From Zasmidium citrigriseum (Eukaryota > Ascomycota > Dothideomycetes > Mycosphaerellales > Mycosphaerellaceae), in assembly GCA_002786025.1 (NCBI GenBank), contig NHNW01000068.1, forward strand, positions 121,872-185,871: a stretch of 64,000 nt of DNA. The letters are read 5' to 3'. The notes below the pieces were generated by a model, which had not been told where the DNA came from, ran no database searches, and saw nothing but the letters and a program-made list of their open reading frames with translations. Shown here piece by piece: positions 9,003 through 18,587 of the stretch. A program made the translations under genes and the position numbers. Position 1 is the stretch's first letter; every line of letters begins with the position of its first letter.

Positions 9003-11362
9003 ATGGCAGACATGGCAAACACGGTAGGTAAGAGTAGGATGGGCGGCGGCGGCGGCGGCGGCACTTCGAGCTGCACCATTCCCTTCTCCACTGCCTGGAA
9101 CGGCACCAACGCTCCAACGACCACCGAGCCCCAGCTAGACTTCAGCATCGCACAGAAGTATGGCCATCTGTACGAAGGTCTCCAAGGTAAGTCTTTCACC
9201 AGCACCCCCTGAGCTACAAATGGATATTGAGTGTGCAAGCCATCCCTACTGCGGACAAGCCGGCGTTCAAGCGCCGCTATGTCGCCAGACGCTATCTGGC
9301 CGATCTGGCTCGTTGCCCAGAGGGCTTCGAGTTCCAGTACGAGCAAGACAACGGCACCTTTAAGGCCGTCATCCTCCTCTCGCCGCCGCACATGGTCGCG
9401 GTGTGCAACGAGAACGGCCAGTGGGAGCGTCGCACACGCAGCGAGTCAGTTGATGGACCCAAGCCGTACTCGGCTGAGTGGTACAGTGGATATCTCCGCG
9501 AGAATCAGCTTCCGAGCTGGTTCTTCATGGCTGGCCACATTGATCTCCTCACGAACGATGCGGAGGCACAGTCGCTCGGAGTCACCGATGCGGATATGCT
9601 GCTCGCGAGTCCCATCCCAGTCAACTACCTGGCAGTGAGATTTCCAACGCCACCACAATTCCCTGAGCTCGTCGTCGTGAGTCCTCACCAAGACTATGTG
9701 TACACCCTTAACGAGGAAGAGCAACTCCGTGTCGCTCGATACTTTCCAGCGACGAACATTTTGGGCCCGAACCAGCCTATCGTGCTCAAGCCCGGCGGCT
9801 ACATCGTTGTTCATCACGACCCAGCCAACGTTGGCGCACCAGCCCTGTACCCCAACTCGATCAAGTGGTCAAGCAGTGCGGCTTCGCGTGCCTCATACGT
9901 GGTGAAGGGATCGGATCCCCTTTGCTTCACTGACCTCCTGACTCCGAGCACCGCGAAGCGCAGTGGCATTGCTGCGGCCAAGAGCATGGATGGAGGCTTC
10001 GTTGATCATGTCGGACATCTTGCAGGCGTTGGCTCTTGGGAGTGGCTCGAGCCGGATGTCGACAGATCGTTTGCTCAAGTACTCGGGTTTCAGCATCCCG
10101 CGGATGTTGCGGTCGCTCTGTCACGCGGCCACTTGCGCGCTGGTCGTGGACCATACGCTGCGCCATCTATTGTCTGGCAGCCGGATAAGAGCTACTTCAA
10201 CCCAGCCCAGAAGCCAGAAGAGCCTGGCAGGTGGGAGTTCTGCGATGATGAGTCTCGGGAGAAAGCTCGAGAGGACTTTGGCGGTCAAGATGCCTTTGGT
10301 CTTGGTGATTCTCCCCGCCCAAACGCAGATGAGATCTGGCAGATCCGCGAGTACTTCCAGAAGAGTGATGCCGCCCACGACCCAACCGCCGAGATCAACC
10401 TCGTCTGGATCCTCGCCGATGGAGGGGAGCTGGCGGAGGTAGAGGTCATCCACGAGAACGATCTCACTCGGCTCTCCATCCCTGTTGCCGCCTCCGACTC
10501 TTCGTCTACGCCAACACCTACAACCACTACCACCACTGCCGCTCCCACCGAGCCTGACCGCGGCCACGGCCATGACAAGACCACCGGCCTCGCCCACGAG
10601 CCCTACAACAACGGCGAAAATGATCAGACCGCCAGCGACGGCAAAGGCGACTACTACACCCGCCTAATCAAAGGCAAGAAGATCACCGTCGACCGCGCAC
10701 GCGCCCACCCCATCAAGCCCGGCGTCACCGCCCAGCTCCACCGCCTCTGGACCTACACCCTCGGCGGCAAATGGGCTCGCTACCCCGAGAGCAGCGGCAA
10801 GATCGATTGGACCGATAAGAACAGCGTCGAGCGCCTCAACCGCTGGCGCCAGCAGAACTGCCAGCGGAACCAGTGGGAGTCGAAGCGCAAGGTCACGAGG
10901 GAGAACTACACCAAGGAGCAGCGCGAGTGGGTGTTTGCTGAGATTGTTGCTGCTAATGGACATCGACCTGCCAAGGGAGCTAAGGGTGTTTGTCAGGAGT
11001 TCAATCAGAAGTTTGGGGCGCAGCGTCAGCCGAAGGCTATTGAGGCTTTGCTGGATCGTTTGGTGAAGGAGTTCAAGGACAATGGAGGCAAGATGAAGGA
11101 TCGGACCGAGAAGAAGCCTGCTGTTGGCAAGAAGCGGAAGAGGAGTGTTGAGGACGAAGGCGAGAAAGAAGAACAAGACACCACGACCATGACCAACGCC
11201 GAGGAACAGATTGAGCAGACCGACGTCTCCACGGCCGATGCTGACGAGTCTACCGTCACAGGTGGTGATGAAGGCATCAAGAAGGAGGCTGAGGCCGAGA
11301 TCGAGGACGCGGACGAGGACGCTCCGCATGAGCTTGACTCTGACTTCGAGATTCTTGGATGA
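9003..11362 (+). CDS. Orphan nuclear-type protein, 768 residues, two exons
   Basis: Exons 9003-9186 and 9240-11362 are joined by a 53-bp intron (GTAAGT donor, GTGCAAG acceptor) and give LYEGLQ-AIPTADKP in frame. Exon 1 holds a poly-Gly run encoded by a GGC microsatellite. Residues ~62-480 form a globular part (RYVARRYLADLARCPEGFEF, WYSGYLRENQLPSWFF, YFPATNILGPNQPIVLKPGG). A Thr/Pro linker follows. A Trp- and basic-rich segment (LHRLWTYTLGGKWARYPE, RWRQQNCQRNQWESKRK, then TKEQREWVFAEIVAANG) resembles a helical DNA-binding region. The tail has a KKRKR-type nuclear signal and an acidic end. I do not recognise a family; a chromatin or transcription role is inference only. Confidence 0.8.
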
Positions 11363-12015
11363 GTGTCTTCTCCGCTGCGTTGAAGCCGGCTGAGGAGCTG
11401 ATGCTTCTAGCAATGACATGGCTTCCAACAACTACGTCGAGAAGAACTCGTCAGACTGATACACAATTCCTTGCATACACACATGAGCGTTGATTCTTTC
11501 TTGACTCCGACAAGACGAATACAGATAGACGAGATACCCCAAGAATGAATGCTGCGTTGTGTACACTACTTCATTATGCCGTTACTGCTCTACTCAAGGA
11601 CGTCCGTCATCCAAATCTTTCAAATACTCAAGAACAGCTCAGTATCGATTGTTTCTTCTGAGATATAGTCCATGTCCTTTCCAGCGCTCAGCTAACCCCG
11701 TTCATCCATGTCTTCGTCAGCGGGGCTAGCGGGACATTATTGCCCTACCTTTCGTCTACCACGATCCTTCACTTACTCATCATCATCAACATCGATCTCC
11801 ATCGGCCGTAAAGGGCTTTTCGTCTCTGTGATGTCGCTCGATAACTTTCCCACATTTGTCAGGTCATACTAAGGAATCCCTGCCCCATCCGCAGGAACAG
11901 GATCATCTGACGCAGCTCATCGGCGAAAGGTGGCAGGCATCCTTCTCAGAACCATCTTACATCAAGTTTCCATCTCTCCACCCTTTCTTCCATCCCCAAT
12001 ATACCAAGAATCACA
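11363..12015. other. Intergenic region, no gene seen
   Basis: About 650 bp between the stop of the nuclear orphan and the monooxygenase ATG. It should hold a 3' UTR and a promoter. The stretch 11856-12015 is open in one frame but is most simply the 5' leader of the monooxygenase. I see no RNA gene or repeat. Confidence 0.4.
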
Positions 12016-13458
12016 ATGAAAATCATCATAATCGGCGCCGGCCTCGGCGGCTTCAGCGCAGCCCTGTGCTTCGCTCGCCGCGGCCACACCGTCACTCTCC
12101 TCGAACAACGCCCAACCCTCTCCCCGCAAGGCGGCGGGATCAACGTCCGTCCAGGAGCCTCCCGCATCATGAACACCTGGGGCTTGCGATCCGATTTGGA
12201 GAAAATTGGAGACCCGACAGGGACTTTCTTGTTGAGGAATGTGACGACGGGGGAGGTGGCGATGAGGAATGTGCTTTATGATGCTAGTGAGGAGGTGGAT
12301 TGGGGGACGAATCGGGAGTTATTGATGAAGGTTTTGTATGAGAGGGTGAAGGGGGTGGGTGTGGAGGTTGTATTTGGGGAGGGGGTTGTGAATGTGAGGG
12401 AGGGGAAGTTGGGGGTTTGGGTTGAGGGGAGCAGTGGAAGAAAGGTTTGGGGGGATCTGGTGCTTGCTGCTGATGGGGTGAGGAGCAAGATTCGAGGGAT
12501 GATTTTGGGGGATGTGAAGACTCCGATTGAGCCGATTGTTAGCGATACGACGCTTTATGGAGTGAGGGTGGAGGCGACGAAGATCAAGGCTCGCGGAGAT
12601 ACGAAACGACTGATGGATATTGATCATGTGAGTGTTTGGCAGGGGAAGGATGGGTTTGTGGTTTCGAGGTACAGTGAGAAACTGAACAGCTTTGGTGGCC
12701 TGTACGGCATCAAGTCTGAAAATGATATGAAGGGGCTCTGGGATGAGAAAGGTGACATCCAGTTCGTTCGCGACTTCTTCGCTGGGAGTTGTGAGGACCT
12801 TCGAGCTGCGCTCGAGGAAGCGACGTCTTGTGATCGGTGGAAGTTGGGTGAGTGATGACTTCCTCTCACTTTTTCGTCTTCAAGTACTGACTTCTTCTCA
12901 AGCTGAACTTCCCGATCTTCCTCGCTGGACAAGCAAAGGCGGCCGGATCGCTCTGCTGGGGGATTCAGCCCATGCAATGGAGCCAAACGTGAGTCCCAGA
13001 CGCTCCTATCAACATACAAGCTGACTCCTGGCGACAGGCCGCCCAAGGCTTCAGCATGATCATCGAAGACATCGGCGTCCTCGAATATCTGATCGAACAA
13101 GGTCCAGACGCCGCCGCTCACATGCCAACCATCACGGACACCTGGCAAAAAATTCGAAAGCCGCGAGTCGAACGCATCAAAGCCTACGCCAAGGAGAACA
13201 CTCGAGCCTTCCTTGGAGAGCCAATGGCTCATCGACATCGTCGGGAGACCGCGGGGTCTTCAGTCAAGTCATTGAAGAATGTGGCGCCGAGAATGGATGC
13301 TCGGTTTACTTCGAGTGCTTTTGTTAAGTGGGCGCTGGATTATGATGCTGTTGCTGAGGTATGTTCAGATGTAGTGAGGTGAGCCTCGGAAGTTGTGTAA
13401 CTGACTGATGTCGCAGGCGAAGAAGTATATTGAGGCTGGCGCTAAGTCGCGGCTTTAA
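12016..13458 (+). CDS. FAD-dependent aromatic monooxygenase (salicylate hydroxylase-like)
   Basis: Class A flavoprotein monooxygenase, expected to hydroxylate a small aromatic or polyketide substrate with NAD(P)H and O2; the substrate cannot be read from the sequence. Exons 12016-12847, 12903-12988, 13038-13358 and 13417-13458 give 426 residues; introns are 55, 49 and 58 bp with GT-AG ends. Motifs: N-terminal GAGLGGFSAAL (FAD Rossmann fold) with LLEQRP closing it, AADGVRSKIR (DG motif) near residue 155, and GDSAHAMEPNAAQGF (GD motif, FAD ribityl contact), which is only assembled by joining exons 2 and 3. Part of exon 1 (12225-12560) is strikingly G-rich and C-poor compared with its start. No other biosynthetic enzyme lies beside it. 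Confidence 0.88.
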
Positions 13459-13870
13459 TTGGACGTGCATGTGACACAAAGTCCGTGCTTTCTTTCCCTA
13501 CTTCTTCATCGATATCAGGCCACCACACTTCATCACAACCACTCGACCACCACATTTGGTACTGGAGCACTCGATCAAGAGCCACCCTTTATCGCAGCAG
13601 ACCGGCTGCTGAACACCACATCTCCATCCTCATGCTCCTGCCAAGCAATTCTGCCGGCGTGGGAGTGAGCTGGGGAAAGAGAAGCGTCAGCATGCGATCG
13701 ATCGCTGTGCCTCAACATTATCTTCAGATGAAGAAGCGCATGACCTATAGGTCTCATGACACTCCATCCAGACAACATCTCACACGCCTTCTCACAATCG
13801 CCTGCAGCATCACCATAAGCACTGAACCACATCAACGACGCAACGACACAGCGAGCAGCGAATAACGAAA
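13459..13870. other. Intergenic region, no gene seen
   Basis: About 410 bp downstream of the monooxygenase. A 126-codon frame crosses it (13485-13865) but has no domain or coding character and is left out. No repeats or RNA gene recognised. Confidence 0.35.
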
Positions 13871-14398
13871 ATGGCTACTCAGATCACCCTCGCTCCATTC
13901 GACCCCTTCGTCGACGCCGTCGAGAGATTCGACAAGGCCGTCGAGGTCGCCGTTGCTGCGTGCGTGCGAGCGTGGCTTCCGTGGCAAGATCGCTGTGTCA
14001 ATGTCCGCCCGTCGCTACTACCGATTGAATGGCTCAGTAAGGCCTTCGGACTGGCCCAGGCGTGACTTCTGTGGTAAGATAGCTGTGTCAATGTCCGACG
14101 TCACTGGCATCGGCGATGATGCTCTTGGTGCGTTCAAGCAGCAAATCTCATGAGCTGGTCAACTGCTGCTACACCGCGGGCTACGCCAATCCCCAACAGC
14201 AATGGCTCACAGAAAGCAAGCACCCTGGGCTCACTCACCATGGTCTCCAAGCCGGCTGCCATCACGACCAACGACGAGGGCGAGGCCACATATGCAAGGG
14301 TGGCGCCCTCCGCTCAGACGGACACCGATTCCGTCTTCACTGCGGCTGAGCCCGACAACACGACAGACGAAGACTTCCGCGAGCTTGGTCAGTCGTAG
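13871..14398 (+). CDS. Possible small two-part gene or relic
   Basis: A start context (AAAATGG) at 13871 opens MATQITLAPFDPFVDAVE, coding-like until about 13957. A second coding-like stretch (14150-14398) reads TMVSKPAAITTNDEGEATYA and ends DEDFRELGQS before a stop. The middle holds a near-direct 37-bp duplication and possible GTGCGT donors, but I cannot define one convincing intron. It could be a small gene with an unusual intron or a decaying fragment like the SPX relic just downstream. No function is proposed. Confidence 0.25.
13971..14097 (+). repeat. Diverged 37-bp direct repeat, 90 bp apart
   Basis: Positions 13971-14007 and 14061-14097 share CGTGRCTTCYGTGGYAAGAT followed by CGCTGTGTCAATGTCCG or AGCTGTGTCAATGTCCG. 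The four differences include G-to-A and C-to-T changes. The repeat lies between the two coding-like halves of the possible gene at 13871-14398. Confidence 0.7.
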
Positions 14399-14662
14399 TC
14401 TCTGCCAGTATGCCCAGTACCAAGGTCGCTGGGGACGAGCACTGTCCCCTCATATGCCTTCTCTTTGTCGACCTCTCAGACGAGCCGGCGAGGCATCCTC
14501 CGAAGAGAATTTCCGGCACAACTGGAGGCTTGGTTGTCAGCTGGGCCTTCCTAATCGATCATGTAGGTCACGCAAATGATTGGAAATATCTTCGATTCCC
14601 ACAAAATCTCACAAGGTCAATAAATCGCGGCAACAAATGGATCTACACCCGCCGCCGCCGCC

Positions 14663-16260
14663 ATGAAGTTCGCAAAGTTCTTGCAAGCAGACGAGATCCC
14701 CCGGTGGCAGGAGTTCTACCTCGATTACAAGCTCGGCAAGAAGAAGGTCAAGGCCGTGAAGCAGCTCCCCAACCTCCAGAGCGTGAATGCTACCGACCTT
14801 CGTACGATCCAGGAGATCGAACGCAGCCGCGCAGCCTTCTTCACCTTCCTCGATGTTCTTCAACATACCTCGAGCTTCTCAGGGCAATGGGCGTATCGTA
14901 ATTTCATCGCGCGCTGGGATGGACGCCTGAATGGGCAATGTGATCATGCGAGCGACAGCCAGCTCACGAAGATCAACGACTTCTACCGCGTCCAAGAGCG
15001 GGAAGCAGAGAGACGTACCTCACTCCTGCGAGAATAACTCGAGATCTATGCGAACGACCGCCTCAATCCTCACCCGCAGTTACCGTCAGCGCCCGTCGCA
15101 GAGACGAAGCCATCCCCAATGTCGAAACGGAGTGCTGCTGTGCGGGTCGGAGCCCTTCCCTATGCTGGATACAGGCGATCCGCGCAACAGAATCATAATG
15201 AGGTCGAGCAGCCTTGTTGTTACGAGCTGCTGAGCGTAAGCCTGCGTCAGCTACATCTGTTGATGCAGGGCTGAATTCATTGCATGATTATCCCTGATCC
15301 ACTGGACTCGATCGAACTGCTCCGTCATGAAACGAGCTCTGACTCCATACTTCTTCCTCGCAATCTGCACGATCCTAGTCCCGTGGCCCATCGGCCTGAC
15401 CTTCGGCGGCGTCAGAGCAACCATAGCGGAGACTCCTCTTCCCGCAAGGAATCAACCCGATGAACAACTCCGGCTGCTGTGCGCAAGGAGTGGTCTGGCC
15501 TTCCCTCGCCACAAACTCCACGACCTTATCAAGTGGTTCAGAACGTCTTGGATCGGCTTCGCGGATATGCTGATGGAGCATTTCGCCGATGAGCATGGCT
15601 TGATGCAGCATGTCGGTGGCAAAAGCTCCATGCCGGAGGACTTTGGCCATGGGGCCAAGTATGAGAGGTCTGCTGCTGGGACCGTTTGGAGATCGAACAT
15701 GGTTGTCTTATATGCGAGGGCAATACGAGCACCGAATCACCGATTCCGACGTCCTCCATAGCGATCGCTGAGACGAATCCATCCCCGATCCGCCAGCGAC
15801 TGACCAAGACGCTGAGAGAGCAGCTGGCTGCTGCGTATCACACATCGAAAGCGAATGCCGCCGCCCCGAAAACATTGAATGCAAACGAGTTACCATCCCT
15901 CAGAGAGCTCCGTCATGTCGTTCGCAGACATGAATCGCATCGCGTTCCGCAAGACCATCAAGAAGTACAAGAAGGAGGTCAACAGCGCCCGGTCCGCAGA
16001 CTCAGATGAAGATCGAAGATCTCTTCGACGAGTACGAGCGCCTGTATGCGGAACACTTCGAGAAGGTCGCGTCAAACCTCTGCAGTACGTAGGATCGGCC
16101 GCGCTGCTTGGGATCAGGGGGCTTTGCGCTGGTGTGAGGGATCTCTACGGATCAGTGCCTTTCAGCTGTCAGGCGCTGTTCCTTCTGCGGCTCTATGGTG
16201 GTCTTGCTCTCCTGCTGGTAGGCATGGCTTGTGGTGGATTCGAGGATATCTGAGTGAACT
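14663..16260 (+). pseudogene. Broken SPX-domain gene (SYG1/XPR1/PHO1-like phosphate exporter type)
   Basis: The first 125 codons match an SPX N terminus: MKFAKFLQADEIPRW, then YLDYKLGKKKVKAVK (the Lys-rich inositol-polyphosphate-binding surface of SPX domains), then KINDFYRVQEREAERRTSLLRE. The next codon, at 15035-15037, is TAA where the family has Gln (LREQL); the frame then continues LEIYANDRL, so a single C-to-T change explains the stop. Further SPX-like sequence appears later in other frames: MNRIAFRKTIKKYKKEV at ~15928, then +1-shifted QMKIEDLFDEYERLYAEHFEKV at ~16005, and a hydrophobic FLLRLYGGLALLLVG at ~16185 that may be the start of an EXS membrane region. No full EXS domain remains. 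SPX identity is well supported; the exporter subfamily is inferred. Confidence 0.7.
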
Positions 16261-16434
16261 ATCCAAAATCTTGCTCGACGAGGCCACCTCCGACGACCAC
16301 CTGCGAATACTCGTTGAGCAAGACGACAACGATCGATCAGTCAACATAGACGTCTTGGAGGTCGTCAGCACGTCAAACAGTAAGCCATCTACTGTGCGAG
16401 TCGGAGCCCTTCCACAAACTGGATACAGGCGAGT
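15138..16434 (+). repeat. Duplicated ~43-bp segment inside the SPX relic
   Basis: 15138-15180 and 16392-16434 share TGTGCGRGTCGGAGCCCTTCC, a diverged 5-6 bp, then GGATACAGGCGA. In frame both read VRVGALP..GYRR. They lie about 1.25 kb apart and flank most of the relic. Confidence 0.7.
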
Positions 16435-16441
16435 CGCATAG

Positions 16442-16995
16442 TCACAACCTATCTCCTCGCCGGTCCTGGGTCTCGCCACCACATATATCGACCGCCACTC
16501 CGAGCTCAACAAGAGGATTGTGATACTCTTCTCATGTCCGAGCATCTGCGACTTGCCTCTGAGGCCCTCCAAGCGCCTTTAGACGACTTGGACGTCTGAA
16601 GACGATGGGCGACGGGATGCCTTCAACACCGCCGAGAACAGGAGCAGCTTGAGGGGATGCTGATATAGACTTCGGGCTCTTCTTCGAGGTCCCATGGAGG
16701 CTTTCCTGAACGACGATGCTTGAAGAGAGAGGCATGCTTGGGCTTTGCGATTGCGGCGCAGGCAATATATATGGAACGGCATGAGATGATTGTAGAAAGA
16801 ATTGAAGTATGGTTCTTGAGTTGAGTGTCATCTCCAAATTCGCATTGATTCAGGGGTATCTCGCGGGGCCTATGAAGGCTGAAGGACTATCTATGCATAA
16901 TCTTTCATGCGTAATTGTGTGGGCTCTGTATCCTGAGAGGGCTGAGTCCAGTCCCTTCGCTGCCAAGCACTGTCTGTATGGCTCTGTTTTCCATC
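16442..16995. other. Intergenic region, no gene seen
   Basis: About 550 bp between the SPX relic and the 3' end of the minus-strand gene. Only short frames without coding character are present. Confidence 0.35.
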
Positions 16996-18228
16996 TCACG
17001 CACTCGTCTTCTTCCTCTTCTTGCTCGCCTTGCCAGCACCTTCCTCTACCTTCGGCGCCTCCGCCTCCAACGACTTCTTCCTCTTCGACTTTGCAGAAGG
17101 ACCAGGGGTGTGAGCAGGAGTAGTTGACTTGGACTCCTCCTCCACCTCCTGACTCTTCCTAGCCTTCTTTTTGGCTGGCCTCTCCTTCAACTTCTCCTCC
17201 AACGCACCCAGTGGATCCTCATCTGCCTCGCCGCCGGCGTTCGTGAAGCCCGAGTCGACAGCCGCAGATCCCGTCGTGAACGAATCACCACTCTCCCGCT
17301 TCCGCTTCTTCTGCTCGCTCTTCGCCTTCTCCGCAGCTTTCTCGGCCGCCTTCTTGTCCCTCTTTGCCTGGAGACGAGCCTCGACTTCGGCGGAGACGTC
17401 CATGTAGCCCTCTGGGATTTCTTTGCTGGATTGCATTGGAGCTGAGGTATCTTTCTGCTCTTTCTTTCCTTTCTTGAACCTCGCTAGTCTGTCTTTGCGT
17501 CTCTGACGCTCCTTGATGATGGCCCAGGCGCGCTGCTCGTCGGCTGTGAGAGAGGAAGGAGGAACTTGGAGTTTGCCGTCTCGCCAGAGGATTTTGGTGC
17601 CGGATTTGTCGTAGCGGATGTTTTCGGAGAGGGCTGATTGCTTTTGGGTCGGGGTGGGTGTTGCTCCTTTGTTTGCTTTGGTAGACTTTGGCGGAGATGG
17701 CTCTTGGGCTTGCTCTGACGCACCCTCGCTCTCAGAGGTTGTCATCGGCCGCTTACCAGTGCCATTGGTATGTACAGCTGGCTCGACTTGCTCTTCGTCC
17801 TCCTCAGAGCCCGACGATCCATCCTCCTTCACCGTATCAAACTTCTTTGCAACCTCTTCCGCCTTCCTCGCCGTCTCCAACAGACTCACAAACTCCTCAT
17901 GCCTCTGGCCCTTCTCTCGTCCCTCGGTCGGATCTGCGGCGGTGATGGTCACCAATTGCTCGAAGATGGCACAATACGTTTCGGTGGCTGAATGCCAGGC
18001 TTTGACCGCGGCATCCATGTAGCGGTTGTGTCGCTCAATGGAGAAGGGGCGGTCATTGTTGGCGATCTTGACGTGCACGGTTTGTACCACATTCCGGGCG
18101 TCGGTGAGATGAGCTTCCTGTTCGGATATTCTGGTAGCTGCGGTCCTCAGGGTGTCGAACAGCGGCTGCGAGGCGGCGTAGGCGGCATTGCTCTCGCGGT
18201 CGATCTTCTGTCGCTTGGGACGCGACAT
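16996..18228 (-). CDS. Fungal basic nuclear/nucleolar-type protein, unknown family
   Basis: A single-exon frame of 410 residues from the ATG at 18228 (MSRPKRQKIDRESNAAYAAS). A 37-residue upstream extension to 18339 is open, but the inner ATG begins with a nuclear-type basic cluster and lies in a clearer context. Residues ~10-130 are predicted helical (LFDTLRTAATRISEQEAHL, then AVKAWHSATETYCAIFEQL). The middle is acidic and low complexity. Residues ~230-330 hold a conserved-looking block (IRYDKSGTKILWRDGKLQVP, ADEQRAWAIIKERQRRKDRL). The tail is Lys-rich, ending KKRKKTSA. Composition fits ribosome biogenesis or RNA processing, but I recognise no named family. It is divergent from CAND1 with 359 bp between the start codons. 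Confidence 0.75.
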   Translation of the reverse strand: MSRPKRQKIDRESNAAYAASQPLFDTLRTAATRISEQEAHLTDARNVVQTVHVKIANNDRPFSIERHNRYMDAAVKAWHSATETYCAIFEQLVTITAADPTEGREKGQRHEEFVSLLETARKAEEVAKKFDTVKEDGSSGSEEDEEQVEPAVHTNGTGKRPMTTSESEGASEQAQEPSPPKSTKANKGATPTPTQKQSALSENIRYDKSGTKILWRDGKLQVPPSSLTADEQRAWAIIKERQRRKDRLARFKKGKKEQKDTSAPMQSSKEIPEGYMDVSAEVEARLQAKRDKKAAEKAAEKAKSEQKKRKRESGDSFTTGSAAVDSGFTNAGGEADEDPLGALEEKLKERPAKKKARKSQEVEEESKSTTPAHTPGPSAKSKRKKSLEAEAPKVEEGAGKASKKRKKTSA

Positions 18229-18587
18229 GTTAGGTGGTGTGAAAGTTAGAGTATTGTCACATGCTGGTGCGAAGGCGGATGAAAGATGAAGAGACGGACA
18301 TGAGCTTTTTCTAGCAGGAGCTCGCGCGACGTCAGACATTCACTTGTCGCGTGGCGGGGTGGCGGGAGCAGCCGTCGGCGTCTGTGCCTGAACTTAACTT
18401 TTGGACCCGCGGCCAGCTCCAACACCACCACTTCACTCACCTTCTTCCTCCTTCCGCTTTGGTGCCTGGTCCTTCAGGCTGCCGCTGCGTTTGTTTTGCC
18501 GCCCTTTTCCTTACTTCAGCTTCTGTTTCCCGCTCATCCTCACTGCCGACGACACCTCCACCACCCTACCCACTTCCACCGCCCACC
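18229..18587. promoter_or_regulatory. Shared divergent promoter region
   Basis: 359 bp between the start codons of the minus-strand nuclear protein and CAND1. The CAND1 side is strongly CT/CA-rich just before its ATG (CACCATGGCG context). No specific operator is recognised. Confidence 0.4.

Noticed and set aside
9040..9062. GGC microsatellite
   Set aside because: Simple repeat coding poly-Gly in exon 1 of the nuclear orphan; not notable alone.
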